Below, piece by piece: positions 14,728 through 17,012 of a stretch of 17,012 bases of DNA. The position numbers and the translations under genes are program-made. Source of the stretch: Pseudomonadota bacterium (GTDB taxonomy: Bacteria > Pseudomonadota > Gammaproteobacteria > Xanthomonadales > Xanthomonadaceae). How positions within the stretch are numbered: the first letter of the stretch is position 1; each line of letters opens with the position of its first letter. Below the pieces are notes generated by a model that did no database searches, had not been told where the DNA came from, and worked only from the letters and a program-made list of their open reading frames with translations. The stretch is from contig JAEWFT010000025.1 of NCBI GenBank assembly GCA_023388715.1, positions 1 through 17,012 on the forward strand, written 5' to 3'.

Positions 14728-15612
14728 ATGAGCGCGGACGGCCCGGTCGCGGAGTTCCTGCGCCACCTGGCGGTGGAGCGGCAGGGGTCGGCGCATACCC
14801 TGGACGCCTACCGGCGCGACCTCGACGCGCTGCAGGCGTGGGCGGGTCGGCAGGGGCAGGACCTGCTGGCGCTGGACGCCCATGCACTGCGCGCGTTCGT
14901 GGCCGCCGAACACCGCCGCGGTCTGTCGCCGAAATCGCTGCAGCGGCGCTTGTCGGCCTGCCGCAGCCTGTACCGCTGGCTGCTGCGTCAGGGGCGCATC
15001 GCCGCCAGTCCCGCCGAAGGCGTGCGCGCCCCGAAGGCGCCGCGCAAGCTGCCGCAAGTGCTGGACGTCGACGAGGCGGTGCAGCTGGTCGAGGTCGCCA
15101 CCGACGCGCCATTGGGCCGCCGCGACCGCGCGCTGCTGGAGCTCTTCTATTCCTCGGGCCTGCGCCTGTCGGAGGCCTGCGCGCTGCGCTGGCGCGACCT
15201 CGACTTCGATCAGGGGCTGGTCAGCGTGCTCGGCAAGGGCAACAAGCAGCGGATCGTGCCGGTGGGCTCGCATGCGTGCAGCGCGCTGCGCGACTGGCGC
15301 GCCGAATCCGGCGGCGGCGATGACGCGCCGGTGTTCCCCGGTCGCGGCGGAAAGCCGCTTGGCGCGCGCGCGGTGCAGCTGCGCTTCAAGCAGCTGGCGA
15401 TGAAGCAGGGCGTGCTCAAGCGCATCCACCCGCACCTGCTGCGGCACAGCTTCGCCAGCCACGTGCTGGAGTCCTCCGGCGACCTGCGCGGCGTGCAGGA
15501 ACTGCTGGGGCATGCCGACATCGCCACCACCCAGATCTACACCCACCTCGACTTCCAGCACCTGGCCCGCGTCTACGACGCCGCCCACCCGCGGGCGAAG
15601 CGCAAGGCATGA
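14728..15612 (+). CDS. xerC: Tyrosine recombinase XerC
   Basis: 294 aa, normal for XerC. With XerD it resolves chromosome dimers at dif during cell division. The N-terminal SAM-like core-binding domain (about 5-95) has F-L-R-H-L-A-V-E-R and S-A-H-T-L-D-A-Y-R-R-D-L. The catalytic domain (about 105-290) carries the complete active site: Arg146 (S-G-L-R-L-S-E), Lys170 (G-K-G-N-K-Q-R), His236 and Arg239 (H-P-H-L-L-R-H-S-F-A), His262 (L-G-H-A-D-I) and the nucleophile Tyr271 (T-T-Q-I-Y-T-H). XerC rather than XerD is chosen from the dapF-DUF484-xerC order, which matches E. coli and xanthomonads. The ATG lies one base after the DUF484 stop, so translation is probably coupled. Confidence 0.96.
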   Translation: MSADGPVAEFLRHLAVERQGSAHTLDAYRRDLDALQAWAGRQGQDLLALDAHALRAFVAAEHRRGLSPKSLQRRLSACRSLYRWLLRQGRIAASPAEGVRAPKAPRKLPQVLDVDEAVQLVEVATDAPLGRRDRALLELFYSSGLRLSEACALRWRDLDFDQGLVSVLGKGNKQRIVPVGSHACSALRDWRAESGGGDDAPVFPGRGGKPLGARAVQLRFKQLAMKQGVLKRIHPHLLRHSFASHVLESSGDLRGVQELLGHADIATTQIYTHLDFQHLARVYDAAHPRAKRKA

Positions 15613-15666
15613 CCGCACAGGGCGGGAAGGGGCGCGGCAGCTGGCGGGTGGCTTGACCGTGATCAT

Positions 15667-15682
15667 GGCCGGCGCGCCGGCC
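15667..15682. promoter_or_regulatory. Perfect 16-base palindrome before the Cys4-protein gene
   Basis: GGCCGGCGCGCCGGCC is its own reverse complement over 16 bases and can form a GGCCGG/CCGGCC hairpin. It ends five bases before the GGAGG ribosome binding site (15688-15692) of the small Cys-rich gene. It may be an operator or a hairpin affecting translation. In DNA this rich in GC, chance cannot be excluded. Confidence 0.3.
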
Positions 15683-15700
15683 GCGGCGGAGGATGGCGGC

Positions 15701-15955
15701 ATGATCGACACCATCGACGCCTGGCAGTGCATCGGCTGCGGCCGCGTCGTCGCCGAGCGCCCCTGCATCGGCATCTGCACCGACAAGCGGGTGGAGCTGG
15801 TGCAGGCGGCCGACTATGCGGCGCTGGCATGGCGGGTGGATGAGCTGGAATCCGCGCTGCGCCTGATCGCCAGCGTCACCCCCAAGCCCGACGCGCTGGA
15901 AGCGTCGTGGCTGGCCTTGCAGCAGCGCGCGCGACAGTTGCTGGAGGCCCACTGA
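15701..15955 (+). CDS. Small protein with four clustered cysteines, probable metal site
   Basis: 84 aa from the ATG at 15701, chosen for GGAGG at 15688-15692; in-frame starts at 15665 (ATG) and 15659 (GTG) would add a poorly structured stretch. The N-terminal third holds C10-I-G-C13-G and C22-I-G-I-C26, a Cx2C...Cx3C set suited to binding Zn or an iron cluster. The remainder is helical with A-L-A-W-R-V-D-E-L-E-S-A-L-R, a possible short coiled coil. I recall similar small proteins with W-Q-C-I-G-C-G and P-C-I-G-x-C in other proteobacteria, always uncharacterised, and have no function to offer. It starts 88 bases after xerC and its TGA shares a base with the ATG of the hemerythrin gene, so the two are co-translated. 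The pairing suggests a redox or iron/oxygen role, by inference only. Confidence 0.75.
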   Translation: MIDTIDAWQCIGCGRVVAERPCIGICTDKRVELVQAADYAALAWRVDELESALRLIASVTPKPDALEASWLALQQRARQLLEAH

Positions 15956-16338
15956 TGGCGCGTCGCGGGCCGCTGCTGGCGCTATCGCGCGAGCACCACG
16001 CGGCGCTGGTGCTGGCGCGCGACTGCCGCGTCGCGACCGCGACCGAGGCCGCTGCCCTGGCGCTGCGCATCGAGGCCCACCATCGCGACGTGCTGGTGGC
16101 GCATTTCGCCTGCGAGGAACGCCTGCTGGCGGCGCATGCCGCGTCGATCGACGGCGCCGTGGCCCAGCGGATCGCGGCGGACCACGCCTGGCTTCGCGCC
16201 TGGATCGAGGACGGCGCGCGCGACCTGGACGCCGTTCTCGCGTACGGCGCCCGCATCGGCGAGCACGTGCGTTTCGAAGAGCGCATCGCCTGGCCGCTGC
16301 TGCAGCCGCTGCTGGACGGCGACCCGCCTGCGGCTTGA
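15955..16338 (+). CDS. Single-domain hemerythrin (HHE-type) protein
   Basis: 127 aa from the ATG at 15955, with GGAGG at 15943-15947 and 7-base spacing. It is one four-helix hemerythrin domain with ligands in the expected order: His14 or His15 (R-E-H-H), His50 and Glu54 (H-F-A-C-E-E), His77 (D-H-A-W-L) and His104 and Glu108 (H-V-R-F-E-E-R). Two HxxxE motifs plus two further histidines fit a non-heme di-iron site, although the second ligand on helix 2 (His42/43) is ambiguous. Such proteins bind O2 or NO, or sense or store iron, in the cytoplasm. The closest general type is the HHE cation-binding domain rather than classical oxygen-carrier hemerythrin. It is coupled to the Cys4 protein (TGATG) and followed 48 bases later by hslV. 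Confidence 0.85.
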   Translation: MARRGPLLALSREHHAALVLARDCRVATATEAAALALRIEAHHRDVLVAHFACEERLLAAHAASIDGAVAQRIAADHAWLRAWIEDGARDLDAVLAYGARIGEHVRFEERIAWPLLQPLLDGDPPAA

Positions 16339-16386
16339 GAGCGCCGGCCGCCATCCCCACATCGGCCAGACCCGCAGGAGTCGCCG

Positions 16387-16938
16387 ATGGATCCCAGCCA
16401 GAACCCCAACGTGTTCCACGCCACCACCATCGTCTCGGTGCGCCGCAATGGCCAGGTCGTGATCGCCGGCGATGGCCAGGTGACGCTGGGCCACACGGTG
16501 ATGAAGGCCAATGCGCGCAAGGTGCGCCGGCTCGGCAAGGATGGCCGCGTGCTGGCCGGTTTTGCCGGCGCGGCAGCGGATGCGTTCACCCTGTTCGAAC
16601 TGTTCGAGGCCAAGCTCGAGAAGCACGGCCAGCTGACCCGCGCGGCGGTGGAGATGGCCAAGGATTGGCGCACCGAGCGCCGCTTCGGCAAGCTCGAGGC
16701 GCTGCTGGCGGTGGCCGATGCCGACACCTCGCTGGTGATTTCCGGCACCGGCGATGTCATCGAGCCGGAGGACGGGCTGATCGCGATCGGCTCCGGCGGC
16801 ATGTACGCGCTGTCCGCCGCGCGCGCGCTGCTGGCGCACACGCAGCTGGATGCCAGGACCATCGCCACCGAGGCGCTGAACATCGCCGGTGACGTGTGCA
16901 TCTACACCAACCGCAACGTCGTGGTCGAGCAGCTTTGA
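16387..16938 (+). CDS. hslV: ATP-dependent protease peptidase subunit HslV (ClpQ)
   Basis: 183 aa. HslV forms the double-hexamer proteolytic core that works with the HslU ATPase in the cytoplasm. The nucleophilic threonine segment is T13-T14-I-V-S-V-R, followed by I-A-G-D-G-Q-V-T-L-G-H-T, N-A-R-K-V-R-R-L and G-F-A-G-A-A-A-D-A-F-T-L, all typical. D-G-L-I-A-I-G-S-G-G and A-L-L-A-H-T close the core. In E. coli the Thr directly follows the initiator Met; here twelve residues (M-D-P-S-Q-N-P-N-V-F-H-A) precede Thr13, so a propeptide must be removed for activity. The start is supported by AGGAG at 16376-16380 with 6-base spacing, so the extension is probably real and not an annotation error. I recall the same N-terminus in Xanthomonadaceae. 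hslU is expected next but does not begin in the window. Confidence 0.96.
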   Translation: MDPSQNPNVFHATTIVSVRRNGQVVIAGDGQVTLGHTVMKANARKVRRLGKDGRVLAGFAGAAADAFTLFELFEAKLEKHGQLTRAAVEMAKDWRTERRFGKLEALLAVADADTSLVISGTGDVIEPEDGLIAIGSGGMYALSAARALLAHTQLDARTIATEALNIAGDVCIYTNRNVVVEQL

Positions 16939-17012
16939 TGCTTTGTCGCAGGCCATGCCGGCGGGGCCCGCCCCAAAAATAGCACCCCCAGACCCCCCGT
17001 GTTTATTGGGCG
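16939..17012. other. Terminal stretch without a recognisable gene
   Basis: These 74 bases after hslV show no start of hslU. GGCGGGGCCCGCC near 16960 can form a 5-bp stem with a 3-base loop. The last 45 bases contain several C-runs and A/T patches (AAAAATAG, TTTATT), unlike the rest of the window. It may be an intergenic region with a promoter for hslU, or a low-quality contig end. Confidence 0.4.

Noticed and set aside
14728..15612. Integrase of a mobile element
   Set aside because: The tyrosine recombinase sits in the conserved dapF-DUF484-xerC order, with XerC length and motifs; no attachment-site repeat or phage genes were seen.
13378..15786. 802-codon minus-strand open frame
   Set aside because: It is antisense to dapF, the DUF484 gene and xerC, all with full catalytic or family motifs. 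No independent signal of coding.
1..17012. CRISPR arrays, tRNA or rRNA genes, insertion sequences
   Set aside because: No regularly spaced repeats, no tRNA-like cloverleaf or rRNA core sequence, and no transposase motif were noticed on reading either strand.

Overview
The window is about 17 kb of very GC-rich DNA with densely packed genes and short gaps (no gene-free stretch reaches 300 bases; the longest is about 90). The right half has the order small lipoprotein (lptM) - dapF - DUF484 gene - xerC - (two extra genes) - hslV, which I know from Xanthomonadaceae/Lysobacteraceae (Xanthomonas, Lysobacter, Luteimonas and relatives). The HslV N-terminus is also of the type I recall from that family. 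I infer a gammaproteobacterium of the Lysobacter/Luteimonas kind. No rRNA, tRNA, CRISPR array, insertion sequence or phage gene was seen.

Left block (1-5880). The 3' end of hemC converges on a minus-strand cluster that begins at 5799. In transcription order the cluster is a 955-aa cytoplasmic molybdopterin oxidoreductase, a 245-aa protein with four [4Fe-4S] motifs, a YbjQ/UPF0145 protein, an 8-TM DmsC-type quinone anchor and a secreted, probably outer-membrane, protein. The catalytic subunit has no Tat signal and carries the Cx2Cx3Cx27C iron-sulfur motif, so the best fit is a SoeABC-type sulfite dehydrogenase. In that model sulfite is oxidised in the cytoplasm and electrons pass through the FeS subunit to the membrane quinone pool. 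Other DMSO/polysulfide-reductase-like chemistry is not excluded.

Middle block (5881-12962). A WYL-domain transcription regulator diverges from the Soe-like operon across 81 bases that contain a clear inverted repeat, so it is the natural candidate regulator. It is translationally coupled to a patatin-like phospholipase. A small Arg-rich membrane protein follows, then two exported S9-family serine peptidases in tandem (a prolyl-oligopeptidase type and an oligopeptidase-B type), then a YbaN/DUF454 membrane protein.

Right block (12963-17012). lptM (assembly factor for the LPS translocon), dapF (lysine/peptidoglycan precursor), a DUF484 protein and xerC (chromosome dimer resolution) are tightly packed and probably co-transcribed. 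Between xerC and hslV sits a coupled pair: an 84-aa protein with four conserved-looking cysteines and a single-domain hemerythrin. hslV follows with its own strong ribosome binding site. The last 74 bases hold no gene that I can recognise, and hslU does not start inside the window.

The most unusual points are the YbjQ gene inside the oxidoreductase operon, the WYL regulator with its divergent palindrome, the Cys4-protein/hemerythrin pair inserted in a housekeeping operon, and the palindrome formed by two convergent stop codons. None of these alone proves a new system.
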